Made by a program: the position numbers and the translations under genes. DNA of 64,000 nucleotides from a virus, in IMG/VR virus record IMGVR_UViG_3300046318_000491, positions 1 to 64,000 of that record; one strand, 5' to 3'. The notes beneath the pieces are model-generated. The model was not told the origin of the DNA. It worked only from the letters and a program-made list of their open reading frames with translations, and made no database searches. Below, one piece after another: positions 52,730 through 61,416 of the stretch (position 1 is the first letter of the stretch; each line of letters starts with the position of its first letter).

Positions 52730-53482
52730 ATGGATTCCAACCAAGGACAAAATGATTGGTTCACTAAAGACCGATCAGAAACAGCTAGTAATAGATCAGC
52801 TGATCGCCAGCTAGGGCCAATAAAGGTAGCAAATCCAGCCCTCGGCATCAATGTGTATAGCGGAGCCATAACTAAAGAGCAGGGTCAAGCATACATCCAA
52901 ATCTTAGAGTCTAAGCTGAACGGTCAAACCAGATACGAATGGCAGGGCGCACGAGTTACTTCATCTGATGAAGTCGCTCTATACGCCCGTAATGCCTTGG
53001 ACTTTAAAGTTAGTTCTAACAATCTAGGACTTAAAGACGCTGATAACGCGGAGCTTTATGACATTCACGAGCGAATATTTCAAGCGATTCGCCGCTGTGT
53101 AGACGACTACGGACGCATCTGGGGAGTCGGCATTGCGTCCTACGAGTCCTTCAACTTTGTAAAATATGACGGTCCTGGAACCCACTTCAAGATCCATGCT
53201 GACCACGGGCCTACTTACGTATGCACTATCTCAGTTTGCGTATATCTAAATGACGACTACGAAGGCGGGGAAATCCATTTCCCTAGGTTTGATGGCCTAA
53301 CTATTAAGCCAAAGGCCGGAGATATTGTAGTATTCCCCTCGACCTATATCTATGAACATGCATCTTTAGATATGGTTAGTGGCATTAAGTATGCAGTAGT
53401 AGTCATGACTGACTACAATGATCGTGATGGCGTGAACCATCGAGTATCGCCTACAATTCAAGCATACGAGCTTAAGTACTAA
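52730..53482 (+). CDS. 2OG-Fe(II) oxygenase, Lys-anchor type (array gene 1)
   Basis: The 250-residue protein has H156-A-D158 (KIHADHGP), VYLNDDYEGGEIHFP, KPKAGDIVVFPS, H210 (YEHAS) and K220 (GIKY). GGGAGAATA precedes the ATG. It is the first gene after the fibre-block terminator. It is related to array gene 3 (54152) over the core. Lys at the 2OG anchor is the collagen prolyl-4-hydroxylase type. Confidence 0.87.
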   Translation: MDSNQGQNDWFTKDRSETASNRSADRQLGPIKVANPALGINVYSGAITKEQGQAYIQILESKLNGQTRYEWQGARVTSSDEVALYARNALDFKVSSNNLGLKDADNAELYDIHERIFQAIRRCVDDYGRIWGVGIASYESFNFVKYDGPGTHFKIHADHGPTYVCTISVCVYLNDDYEGGEIHFPRFDGLTIKPKAGDIVVFPSTYIYEHASLDMVSGIKYAVVVMTDYNDRDGVNHRVSPTIQAYELKY

Positions 53483-53483
53483 A

Positions 53484-54056
53484 TTGAGCAATAACATTAA
53501 GGTCTACGAGAATTTTGTTTCTGCGCAGGAAATAGATTTTCTACTGAGCTTTTTTATTGACTACAGTGATAACTTCGAGCTGATAAATAACTCAGTGAAT
53601 CTACTTGGATTTGGTCAAGACAATTTCCCAGCCTCCTCCCTGTTCAATAATCCTAATAGTTTTTCGGACATTCTTCCTCAGGAAAAAATTAAGTTTATAC
53701 AGGACTACTACAAACGTGTAGAAACTACAGTGGGCTCCGATATTGCTAAAGACATAAGCATGTCAGCACTATGGTTTGTGAAAACTATGGAAGGCGGGTT
53801 TCCGGAGCACGGCGATAATGAACCAGACGCCATCTATCAGTACGAGCAGACATGTATTTTATATCTAAACGACTGCGAGAATGGTGGAGAAATAGTGCTC
53901 CCGGAGTTCGACTACAGCTTTTTACCAAAAGCGGGATCCTTACTATCATTCCCAGCAAATTACGTACATGCAGTTCTACCCGTGTCTCACCCGAGGTATA
54001 CGATGCCTAGCTGGCTTACCGAGAATAAGGCATATTCTTTAGACAATTACGTATAA
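53484..54056 (+). CDS. 2OG-Fe(II) oxygenase, Arg-anchor type (array gene 2)
   Basis: The 190-residue protein starts at a TTG almost abutting the previous stop. H109-G-D111 (PEHGDNE), YLNDCENGGEIVLP, LPKAGSLLSFPA, H162 (YVHAV) and R171 are present. The usual DDYEGG is changed to DCENGG, and the distance from distal His to Arg is nine rather than ten, so it is a diverged member. Confidence 0.8.
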   Translation: MSNNIKVYENFVSAQEIDFLLSFFIDYSDNFELINNSVNLLGFGQDNFPASSLFNNPNSFSDILPQEKIKFIQDYYKRVETTVGSDIAKDISMSALWFVKTMEGGFPEHGDNEPDAIYQYEQTCILYLNDCENGGEIVLPEFDYSFLPKAGSLLSFPANYVHAVLPVSHPRYTMPSWLTENKAYSLDNYV

Positions 54057-54151
54057 ATACCAGGTATTTAGTGAATAATTTTTAGTTTTAGTGTAGAGTT
54101 AAGCCATAAATAGGTTTAACCTATAGCTGACCATAGCGATAGAAGGAACAT
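54054..54151 (+). promoter_or_regulatory. Intergenic control region with two palindromes
   Basis: The gap holds two compact inverted repeats: TAAATACC-A-GGTATTTA (54054-54070) and ATAGGTT-T-AACCTAT (54110-54124). Between them lies a TAGAGT string (54094-54099). An AAGGA ribosome-binding site precedes the ATG at 54152. This looks like a promoter flanked by operator sites, giving the rest of the array its own control. Confidence 0.5.
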
Positions 54152-54901
54152 ATGGAACCGGAACACATTAGCGGGCCTGATGAAGAAATGCAAAAGCAGA
54201 TGGACGATCACAATGTCCGCCTTAAGGCTTGGTACACCATAGATGAGCAAACTTGGAGTTCTGCCGAAGAGGTATCCCCTGGAACCGGCATATGGGTTTA
54301 TCATGATGTTCTACCAAAGAGCCTAAATATCATTGACCGTTTAGAGAATGTTTTGAATGATGAAACTAACTCATACAACTACGCTGATGCAATGGTGGGA
54401 TACGGCATTAAGATGCCGGAATATCGAGACTGCTTCGATTTTAAATACAAGAAAAGCGATATTGCAGAGGATCAAAGTGAAGCAGGGCTAGCCCTTCACT
54501 CTTTAGCCGACGACACTTACTCCCGCCAGGTGCAAGCTGTAAAGCACTACACAAAGCACTACAATATCGGCGAACTACGCTACTGGGAAGCAACTAACTA
54601 CATTAAGTACGGCCCGGGTCAGCATTTCCAGGAACACCATGACCACGGGTTCTCTTACAACTGCGTAGTCTCTATTGTAGCTTTCCCTAATGATGATTAC
54701 GAAGGCGGGGAATTATACTTCCGACTACATAATGTAACCATTAAGCCAAAGGCTGGTGACATCTACGTATTCCCTTCAAACTTTATGTATCCACACCGGG
54801 CTATGCCTGTCAAGTCTGGTACAAAGTATTCAATGGTTACAATGCTCGACTACTCGGATAAGTATCACAAGCCGGGATTCTATGAAGAAACTGGAAGTTA
54901 A
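54152..54901 (+). CDS. 2OG-Fe(II) oxygenase, Lys-anchor type (array gene 3)
   Basis: The 249-residue protein has H162-H-D164 (QEHHDHGF), FPNDDYEGGELYF, KPKAGDIYVFPS, H215 (YPHRA) and K225 (GTKY). The N-terminal 45 residues are acidic and extra. It resembles array gene 1, suggesting an old duplication. It overlaps the DUF6065-type gene by one base. Confidence 0.87.
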   Translation: MEPEHISGPDEEMQKQMDDHNVRLKAWYTIDEQTWSSAEEVSPGTGIWVYHDVLPKSLNIIDRLENVLNDETNSYNYADAMVGYGIKMPEYRDCFDFKYKKSDIAEDQSEAGLALHSLADDTYSRQVQAVKHYTKHYNIGELRYWEATNYIKYGPGQHFQEHHDHGFSYNCVVSIVAFPNDDYEGGELYFRLHNVTIKPKAGDIYVFPSNFMYPHRAMPVKSGTKYSMVTMLDYSDKYHKPGFYEETGS

Positions 54902-55656
54902 TGAGTTCGATTAAGGTCTACAAAGGCTACCCAAACACTGCCACAGTAGCGCCGCTACCGGCAGCCCGCGACTGGATGGATAAGTCTCATGACAAGCACG
55001 CCTACATGTGCTTCCCAATGGCACTAACCAACCGTCTTGGCTGGGGCATTTCATTCCCTGAAGATATTGTTTTTATCTGGGATGGCATTGATGATACGAC
55101 TCCAGACCACGTTAAGGTTTTAAAGGGTCAAGAGTGGGCAAACTCAAAGCGCGGTAACGCCACGCTTAGCTTCGAGACAGGTCTTATTTTTAAGACAGAC
55201 CCAGACGTGACGTTGTTAACTATGCCCGTCCCAAACCAGTTCATTGCTGGTACACAGTGTTTTACCACTCTGATCAGTACGTCGTTCTATATGCCACCGC
55301 TTCCAATTGCCTGGAAGCTGACAGAGGCTAACAAAGAAATTACAATCCCCGCTGGTACGCCTGTTGCAGCACTGCTCCCTATTTCACTAGGCCACCTAGA
55401 GAATGATTACGTTATGGAGCTTAACAAGGAGATCTTAGACAACTCGTACTGGCAGGAGTTGCAGAAATACGGTGATGCAGCTCAGGCTAAAAATGCAATA
55501 GGCGACTGGTCCAAGATGTACCGAGACGCCGTTGACTACAAAGGAGATAAAGTGGGAGCCCACGAAACTAAATCAATCAAGCTTAAGACTGTGACATGCC
55601 CGTTCACCGGTCAAACCTATGAAGTAGAGGATGACTCGGTTGAGCCTAACGAATAA
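54901..55656 (+). CDS. DUF6065-type protein
   Basis: The 251-residue protein has ARDWMDKSHDKHAYMCFPMALTN... with GWGISFPEDIVFIWDGI, then FKTDPDVTLLTMPVPNQF and a late IPAGTPVAALLPI. This is the DUF6065 pattern: beta-rich proteins of unknown function found next to oxygenase genes in bacteria and viruses. The C-terminus adds CPFTGQTYEVEDD. It is embedded in the oxygenase operon, so it probably works with one of these enzymes. Confidence 0.65.
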   Translation: MSSIKVYKGYPNTATVAPLPAARDWMDKSHDKHAYMCFPMALTNRLGWGISFPEDIVFIWDGIDDTTPDHVKVLKGQEWANSKRGNATLSFETGLIFKTDPDVTLLTMPVPNQFIAGTQCFTTLISTSFYMPPLPIAWKLTEANKEITIPAGTPVAALLPISLGHLENDYVMELNKEILDNSYWQELQKYGDAAQAKNAIGDWSKMYRDAVDYKGDKVGAHETKSIKLKTVTCPFTGQTYEVEDDSVEPNE

Positions 55657-56380
55657 GATTAAGTTTGTCATGAATAGGCCTTGGCTGACAAAAGACAGTC
55701 CGTCAGCACCAGGGCCAACCATTAAAACTATTCCTGACTGGTATCGCAAGGCGGATAGATTTGCTATTAATCCCCACACTAACGAGCCCTGGATCAATCC
55801 TCAGGATGGCGGAAAGGTCCCTACTTGGAAGGCTTGTCCAGCAGTCTTTGACATCATGGGAACCGGATACGTCTACAAGACCCCGTGCGATGTAGAAGTT
55901 TACGAAGAAAATGGCGAGATCAAGATCAAGATAGAAGATCAGTACAACAAGGATTTTGTTGGAGATCGCATGCCTATGCCTCAGTTTGTTCCGCCTCAGG
56001 GGTACCACGAAAAGCACTTTGCATGGTGGTCTGACTGGGCAGTAGTACTGCCAGAAGGGTATAGTGCTCTGTATACTCAACCATTTAATAGGTTTGAGCT
56101 GCCATTTCTAACAACCAGCGGTATTATTGACAATGATAAGGTCCACCTTCCTGGAACTATGCCCTTTTTTATTGTCAAGGGATTTACAGGGGTAATCCCG
56201 GCAGGAACTCCTTATGCTCAGATTCTCCCTTTTAAGCGTGAAGACTGGACATCAGAACTACAGACAAACATCAGCTACGAGCAGATGATGAAGAACAACA
56301 TGGAAAACAGTAATAAATATCGAGTACCTAATGGTGGCGTCTACCAGAAGGAAGTATGGACTCGCCGAGTCTACGAGTAA
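55631..56380 (+). CDS. DUF6065-like second protein
   Basis: The 249-residue protein has PTIKTIPDWYRK, GYHEKHFAWWSDWAVVLPEGYSAL, LPGTMPFFIVKGFTG and VIPAGTPYAQILPFKRE. The IPAGTPxAxxLP motif and order of segments relate it to the preceding DUF6065 protein, though identity is low. It overlaps that gene by 26 bases; an internal ATG at 55670 is an alternative start. The function is unknown. Confidence 0.55.
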   Translation: MTRLSLTNKIKFVMNRPWLTKDSPSAPGPTIKTIPDWYRKADRFAINPHTNEPWINPQDGGKVPTWKACPAVFDIMGTGYVYKTPCDVEVYEENGEIKIKIEDQYNKDFVGDRMPMPQFVPPQGYHEKHFAWWSDWAVVLPEGYSALYTQPFNRFELPFLTTSGIIDNDKVHLPGTMPFFIVKGFTGVIPAGTPYAQILPFKREDWTSELQTNISYEQMMKNNMENSNKYRVPNGGVYQKEVWTRRVYE

Positions 56381-56382
56381 GG

Positions 56383-56388
56383 TAGGAT
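56383..56388 (+). promoter_or_regulatory. -10 hexamer for a leaderless start (TAGGAT)
   Basis: TAGGAT lies exactly 6 bases before the ATG at 56395, without a Shine-Dalgarno sequence. It may start a second transcript within the array. Confidence 0.5.
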
Positions 56389-56394
56389 AGCAAT

Positions 56395-57069
56395 ATGACC
56401 GAACAAGAATTAGCTAACAGCCACCGCGGAGCACCTCGCGTCTCTATCACCCCTTCGGGGTATTATGGTGATTCACCGGACAATATTGTCACACTAGAAA
56501 ACTTCATGACTGAAGAAGAGATCGTGGCTCTAGATACTTTTATCCGTAGTAACACGGAGTGGGACGTCACTGAAACTCACTATAACGAAGAGGGTACAGT
56601 AATTTATGACTCGGATTACTGGAAGGATCGAGTAGCAACTTACACGACTATCGATCGGGTAGACCCAGAAATCCCTGCAATTATTGAGGGTATGGTCGAG
56701 CGACTAAAGGTAGAAGTAGATAAATTTTTTAAGGTAGATGCTATGCCTACCAGTCCAGCATTGGTCCGCTGGCTTCCGGGAATGCTGCAGCAGCCTCACG
56801 CTGATAAAGAGCTGCACCAAGGAAACGATAGAGGCAAGCCAAATGACTTTCCATACTATGACCTAGCAGGCCTTTTTTATATCAATGATGACTATGAGGG
56901 GGGCGAGTTGTATTTCCCTAATCAAGGGATTCAGTTTAAGCCTAAGCGCGGAGCTGCCTACTTCTTTCCTGGAGATTTAAATTATATTCATGGTGTAACC
57001 GAGATTACCTCTGGAACTAGATATACTTGCCCATTTTTCTGGACAATTGTAAAGCATGTCGACGCTTGA
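56395..57069 (+). CDS. 2OG-Fe(II) oxygenase, Arg-anchor type (array gene 6)
   Basis: The 224-residue protein has H135-A-D137 (QPHADKE), FYINDDYEGGELYFP, KPKRGAAYFFPG, H199 (YIHGV) and R209 (GTRY). All residues are intact. The stop overlaps the next gene by 14 bases. Confidence 0.87.
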   Translation: MTEQELANSHRGAPRVSITPSGYYGDSPDNIVTLENFMTEEEIVALDTFIRSNTEWDVTETHYNEEGTVIYDSDYWKDRVATYTTIDRVDPEIPAIIEGMVERLKVEVDKFFKVDAMPTSPALVRWLPGMLQQPHADKELHQGNDRGKPNDFPYYDLAGLFYINDDYEGGELYFPNQGIQFKPKRGAAYFFPGDLNYIHGVTEITSGTRYTCPFFWTIVKHVDA

Positions 57070-57688
57070 ACCATATGAGATAGCCCCCCTGGTTTTTGTA
57101 TATCCAGGGGTCTATAAAGACGCGCCCACTCTAGTAGATGCACTAGAAAATGGACCAAAAGGGATCAACTACTCGATTTACGACTGGGAGCCATGGGAAG
57201 GTAGAGGCAAGCATGCCACTATAAACCCAGGGCTGCAAGTCAAACTAGAAGAAGACGACAATGTTTTTGATGCGGTCAGATCTTTCGTTTCGGCGTATGA
57301 TGAAATTTTTGCTGATTATATTTCTAGAAAAAACATACAATTAAGCGGTCCAGTGATGTCTAATATTGCATGCAATTATTATGAAGAGGGAGCATCCATG
57401 GGGTTTCATACCGATTCCGATCCTGAAGACGAGCAAGCTCCTTACTACTCCATTACAGTAAATTGCTACCTAAATGATGACTACGAGGGCGGAGACTTAG
57501 TCTTTAACCTCTCTACTGAAGAAAACGCAGAGACTGTTAGATACACACCAAAAGCTGGCGACTTTGTTGTCATCCCCGCCTCACCGCCATATTTACACAA
57601 ATCTGAAAAAATTATCTCTGGTAAAAAGTATTTTTCGCACCGAGTAGTGACTGAAGATAAAAAGCCAATATGGCAGTTAGGAGTCTAG
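57056..57688 (+). CDS. 2OG-Fe(II) oxygenase, Lys-anchor type (array gene 7)
   Basis: The 210-residue protein has H118-T-D120 (GFHTDSD), CYLNDDYEGGDLVF, TPKAGDFVVIPA, H181 (YLHKS) and K191 (GKKY). The N-terminus (IAPLVFVYPGVYKDAPTLVDAL) resembles that of array gene 8, so the two may be related. It overlaps the previous gene by 14 bases and abuts the next. Confidence 0.87.
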   Translation: MSTLEPYEIAPLVFVYPGVYKDAPTLVDALENGPKGINYSIYDWEPWEGRGKHATINPGLQVKLEEDDNVFDAVRSFVSAYDEIFADYISRKNIQLSGPVMSNIACNYYEEGASMGFHTDSDPEDEQAPYYSITVNCYLNDDYEGGDLVFNLSTEENAETVRYTPKAGDFVVIPASPPYLHKSEKIISGKKYFSHRVVTEDKKPIWQLGV

Positions 57689-58453
57689 GTGGATATCAAG
57701 GTTTTATATCCAAAGATCCATATCTACAGTGGACTTCTTGGTGACTCTCAGGAGTTAATAGCCACCCTACGCGACGTATACGATTGGAGCGGTTGGTATA
57801 CTTTTGGAGATCTAGCAGTAGTGCAGATAGATCGTCGAAATTTTGATACGTTTCCCTCGCGTGAAGACTGGGACCTGGTAGAGCAATCTATTGAAAAGCC
57901 AAACGCAGCTGCCTCTTCTATTATCAATGCTTTCTACAGTGCCACTAGCCACTATGTAGATGTCAACAACGTTAGCCCAGTTAGCTGGAACTTTAACTCT
58001 CCAGCTGTCTGCATGTATAACACTAATGCCGGGGCGTCTGAAGACGTTGCTATGCACTACCACACTGACTTCCAGCAAGAAAAAAGAGATGAACCAGGGT
58101 TTAAGCCTTACATCACCTGCACTATGTACCTAAATGACGATTATGAAGGTGGAGAGATCGAGTTTAAAGTACTACAGTCAGATGGCTCATTCGATCGCGT
58201 CTCATATAAGCCAAAAGCAGGGGATATTTTAGTTTTCCCTTCCGATGAACCGTACTACCACGGAGTAAATCTAACCACCAAGGGTAAAAAGTACTTTGTA
58301 CGGTCTTTCTGGGACTACTACTTCCCGGGAACTGAAGAGTGGCACGAGGGTTTAAAAACCTACGGAGAAGAGACTTGGCTTAAAATGGAACAGGATCGCG
58401 AAAAAGCCGAAAGAACTACTGGACGCTACAACCTAATGAATAGGGGTAACTAA
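57689..58453 (+). CDS. 2OG-Fe(II) oxygenase, Lys-anchor type (array gene 8, cassette A)
   Basis: The 254-residue protein starts at a GTG directly after the previous stop. H125-T-D127 (MHYHTDFQQEK), MYLNDDYEGGEIEF, KPKAGDILVFPS, H191 (YYHGV) and K201 (GKKY) are present. It is clearly homologous along its length to array gene 10 (59171): both have TFGDLA/TFGDMA, MHYHTDFQ, the same core and a GTxEW...YGxExW tail. It shares one base with the next gene. Confidence 0.88.
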   Translation: MDIKVLYPKIHIYSGLLGDSQELIATLRDVYDWSGWYTFGDLAVVQIDRRNFDTFPSREDWDLVEQSIEKPNAAASSIINAFYSATSHYVDVNNVSPVSWNFNSPAVCMYNTNAGASEDVAMHYHTDFQQEKRDEPGFKPYITCTMYLNDDYEGGEIEFKVLQSDGSFDRVSYKPKAGDILVFPSDEPYYHGVNLTTKGKKYFVRSFWDYYFPGTEEWHEGLKTYGEETWLKMEQDREKAERTTGRYNLMNRGN

Positions 58454-59178
58454 TGTTTGATTCAATAGACGCCTCTACCTTTATTTACTACAAAGATGAA
58501 GAGAATACTCTTTCTAAACTAGGCGTTACTAAGAACAGAATTGTTGAAGTCCCTAACTTCATAGACGCTGATACTGCTAAAAAGTTAGTTGACTACTTTG
58601 ATAATGGCCCGGAGACCTGGGATTTTATAGCCTTCTACCATTCATACGGGATGGGCCTTAACCCCGACCCTAAGGAATTAGCTGTATTTGATCTCGATCC
58701 AAACGTATTTGACAAAATAAACGCCGGAACTAAGACTTTAGTCGAGCTCATATTCGAGCAGAGGGTTAAAGCAAATACGGCTCATGCTCAGAAATGGGTA
58801 GAAGGCGGTTTTGCAAATCCGCACTCGGACAATTCAGATGAAGATGGTAACCCCACCGCGTTTGAGATAAACAAATACGTAGCTATTTTGTACTTAAATG
58901 ATAGCTATGAAGGCGGAGAACTCTACTTCCCTGAGCACGGTCTAGAGATCAGACCAAATAAGTACTCTTTATATGTTTTACCTGGGGGGATAGAGAATAT
59001 ACATGGAGTGCGCGAGATACTTTCTGGGGAAAGGCATACCATGCTCTCTTTCTGGGACTTTGCAGACGCTGAATACTCAGAGGAGCGCAAGGCTGAATGG
59101 GCTGCCGAGCTCAAAGAAGTCAGAGCCTCACAGGCGGAGCAGCGTATAGAATGGAAGAATGGAAATAAATATGTTTAA
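58453..59178 (+). CDS. 2OG-Fe(II) oxygenase, Arg-anchor type (array gene 9, cassette B)
   Basis: The 241-residue protein has H124-S-D126 (NPHSDNSDEDGNPTA), LYLNDSYEGGELYFP, H184 (NIHGV) and R194 (GERH). It is homologous to array gene 11 (60027): shared AHAQKW, HSD-x-SD-x-DGNPTA, LPGGIENIH/FPGGVENIH and a Glu/Arg-rich C-terminal helix ending in GNK. TAATG overlap couples it to cassette A. Confidence 0.88.
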   Translation: MFDSIDASTFIYYKDEENTLSKLGVTKNRIVEVPNFIDADTAKKLVDYFDNGPETWDFIAFYHSYGMGLNPDPKELAVFDLDPNVFDKINAGTKTLVELIFEQRVKANTAHAQKWVEGGFANPHSDNSDEDGNPTAFEINKYVAILYLNDSYEGGELYFPEHGLEIRPNKYSLYVLPGGIENIHGVREILSGERHTMLSFWDFADAEYSEERKAEWAAELKEVRASQAEQRIEWKNGNKYV

Positions 59179-59986
59179 TTCAGAAGAACTACTGACAGAT
59201 CTGCCCACTCCAACGGAGATCTATCCGCGCATATTTGTGTACAAAGCAGCATTTAAAAACCCGCTAGAGTTTATTGAAAAAGTAAAGCAACTGCCTACAT
59301 GGCAGTCTTGGTGGACTTTCGGAGATATGGCTAGCGTCCCCGGAATCGAATATACCAAGTTTGACACTAAGCCTACCTACGAAGAGTGGGAGGCATTTAT
59401 TGCTGGATACGTGGAAGATACAAAAGGCAAGCCGGGCTGGGACTTATCTCCTTATGTAGATAAGTTATTCTACAAGGCTACAGAAGATCACATGAAGAAG
59501 TATCCTCTAGAGATACCCAACTGGTCCCACCAAAAGCCATCTATTGCAAAATACGTAGCCCTAGGCGGGGTAGATGATGACAAATACTCCATGCACTACC
59601 ACACTGACTTCCAGCGAGAAAAGGCTGATGCCCCAGGGCTTAAGTATGCCCTAACCTGTACTATGTATTTAAATGATGACTACGAGGGCGGGGAGCTTAC
59701 GTTTAAGATAGCAAACGGCTCGGGCGGTTTCGACACTATTGACTACAAGCCAGGGGCTGGCGACGTAGTGGTTTTTCCTTCGGTAGAGCCGTACTTCCAT
59801 GGAGTGAAGCAGATTACCTCGGGAGATCGATACTTTATTAGGACTTTTTGGACCAGTGAATTTGCTGGCACCCCTGAGTGGCTTGCAAATCAAGAAAAGT
59901 ATGGTAAAGAAGTTTGGGCTCAGATGGAGAAAGAGCGCGAGAGCGCCTTCAGACGCGGCGAGTCCACAGACATATACAATGATTAG
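59171..59986 (+). CDS. 2OG-Fe(II) oxygenase, Arg-anchor type (array gene 10, cassette A')
   Basis: I start this at the ATG at 59171 (271 residues), where GGAAATAA can act as the ribosome-binding site; a start four codons earlier is possible. H144-T-D146 (MHYHTDFQREK), MYLNDDYEGGELTF, KPGAGDVVVFPS, H210 (YFHGV) and R220 (GDRY). It is the duplicate of array gene 8, yet the 2OG anchor is Arg here and Lys there, so the copies have diverged at the active site. Confidence 0.88.
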   Translation: MFNSEELLTDLPTPTEIYPRIFVYKAAFKNPLEFIEKVKQLPTWQSWWTFGDMASVPGIEYTKFDTKPTYEEWEAFIAGYVEDTKGKPGWDLSPYVDKLFYKATEDHMKKYPLEIPNWSHQKPSIAKYVALGGVDDDKYSMHYHTDFQREKADAPGLKYALTCTMYLNDDYEGGELTFKIANGSGGFDTIDYKPGAGDVVVFPSVEPYFHGVKQITSGDRYFIRTFWTSEFAGTPEWLANQEKYGKEVWAQMEKERESAFRRGESTDIYND

Positions 59987-60026
59987 CGAGTATACTTATA
60001 TTCTAACTATTAAGAATGGGTTATAA

Positions 60027-60710
60027 ATGTTTCCAGAACCAGTATGGCTTAAGGATGACGTTGTCACGTTCCCAGGATTTTTAGATCCTGAAGAGTGCCA
60101 GAAAATTATCGACTTCTTTGAAGATCAAGGTAAAGAGTATTGGATGCAGACATGCTTCTATGACTCCCTTGGTATGGCTCTCGTCTCGGACGTTGATGCG
60201 CTAGAACGCTCGGGCCTAGAGGACATCCATAAAGACTACTTCCGCTGGCTACCAGAGCACATTCGTGCTGCAGTGGAGTTGGCATACGACCGAGGAATTA
60301 AGCTAAACAGTGCTCATGCTCAGAAGTGGCCTAAGGGCGCTTTCGCTCGCTGGCACTCAGACAGCTCGGACATTGACGGCAACCCAACCGCGTGGCGCGA
60401 CAACAAGTTTGCTAGTGTTCTTTACCTAAATGACAACTATGAAGGCGGAGAGCTAGAGTTCCGTGACCACAACCTAAGCGTAAAGCTTCCTCAGGGTAGT
60501 TTGATTGCTTTTCCAGGTGGAGTAGAGAATATCCACCGCATCAACGAAATTATGGATGGCACAAGATTCACCATCGTAGGTTTCTGGGACTACATCGACT
60601 CTGTCTATACAGAAGAAGAATTGGCTCAACGCGAGGCCGAAATCGCTTATGAGCGAACTCGCCAGGATGAGCAAAAGCGCCAGTGGGCTGCCGGTAATAA
60701 AAACGCCTAA
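60027..60710 (+). CDS. 2OG-Fe(II) oxygenase, Arg-anchor type (array gene 11, cassette B')
   Basis: The 227-residue protein has H110-S-D112 (RWHSDSSDIDGNPTA), LYLNDNYEGGELEF, H170 (NIHRI) and R180 (GTRF). It is the duplicate of array gene 9. The 40-base gap upstream contains TATACT (59995-60000) and a weak GGGTT site, so it may have its own promoter. Confidence 0.88.
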   Translation: MFPEPVWLKDDVVTFPGFLDPEECQKIIDFFEDQGKEYWMQTCFYDSLGMALVSDVDALERSGLEDIHKDYFRWLPEHIRAAVELAYDRGIKLNSAHAQKWPKGAFARWHSDSSDIDGNPTAWRDNKFASVLYLNDNYEGGELEFRDHNLSVKLPQGSLIAFPGGVENIHRINEIMDGTRFTIVGFWDYIDSVYTEEELAQREAEIAYERTRQDEQKRQWAAGNKNA

Positions 60711-60726
60711 TTAGCTTGGGAGAGCC

Positions 60727-61416
60727 ATGATTGATGAATCAAGAGTAACAATTTACGCTGATCGCATCTTCTATTTCGAGGGGATTTTAGACAACCCGGA
60801 GTATGCGATTAATATGCATCAAGTCATGGATGAGATGCTTAACTCAGATACGGGTGAAGTTTTTCACAAGCTGGTGCCTTGGCAGACCTCTGACGCAGTT
60901 CCTCACGTCTATGGGACAAAGCGTATGACCACACGCGAAAACTTAGAATCTACATCAAATCAAGAAGTTAAAGATTTTTATATAAAAGTAGATTCAATAT
61001 TTGACGAAGCGGGCAGATATTATTTTGAAAAGCTAGGGCTAGACTACCAAAACGGTAAGTTAATGACTGACTATGCAATGTTTCATTACAACACCGGCCA
61101 AGAGATGGGACCTCATGTTGATGACAACTACGAGCCTCTAGTTGATCCAATTTGTACTGGTCTAATTTACCTAAATGACGATAAAGACGGTGGAGACCTT
61201 TGGTTTCCAGAGCAAGACGTTCTAATAAAGGCAGTGCCTGGGAGCATGGTAATTTTTCCATGCGTTAAGCCTTTCTTCCATGCATCTACTAAGTTAAAGC
61301 AAGGTATCAAATACCACATTGGAACTGGATGGAAGCGTCATCGAACCCCCGCGGAGATAGAAGCATTAGGGCCAGACTATGGAGCCGATGCTCACCGTGG
61401 TATGGCAATGGAGTAA
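60727..61416 (+). CDS. 2OG-Fe(II) oxygenase, Lys-anchor type (array gene 12)
   Basis: The 229-residue protein has H130-V-D132 (GPHVDDNYE), IYLNDDKDGGDLWFP, PGSMVIFPC, H185 (FFHAS) and K195 (GIKY). The DDYEGG motif is DDKDGG here. A TGGGAGAGCC site lies before the ATG. It is the last oxygenase before the second fibre block. A weak AAGCC/GGCTT hairpin follows at 61436-61455. Confidence 0.87.
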   Translation: MIDESRVTIYADRIFYFEGILDNPEYAINMHQVMDEMLNSDTGEVFHKLVPWQTSDAVPHVYGTKRMTTRENLESTSNQEVKDFYIKVDSIFDEAGRYYFEKLGLDYQNGKLMTDYAMFHYNTGQEMGPHVDDNYEPLVDPICTGLIYLNDDKDGGDLWFPEQDVLIKAVPGSMVIFPCVKPFFHASTKLKQGIKYHIGTGWKRHRTPAEIEALGPDYGADAHRGMAME

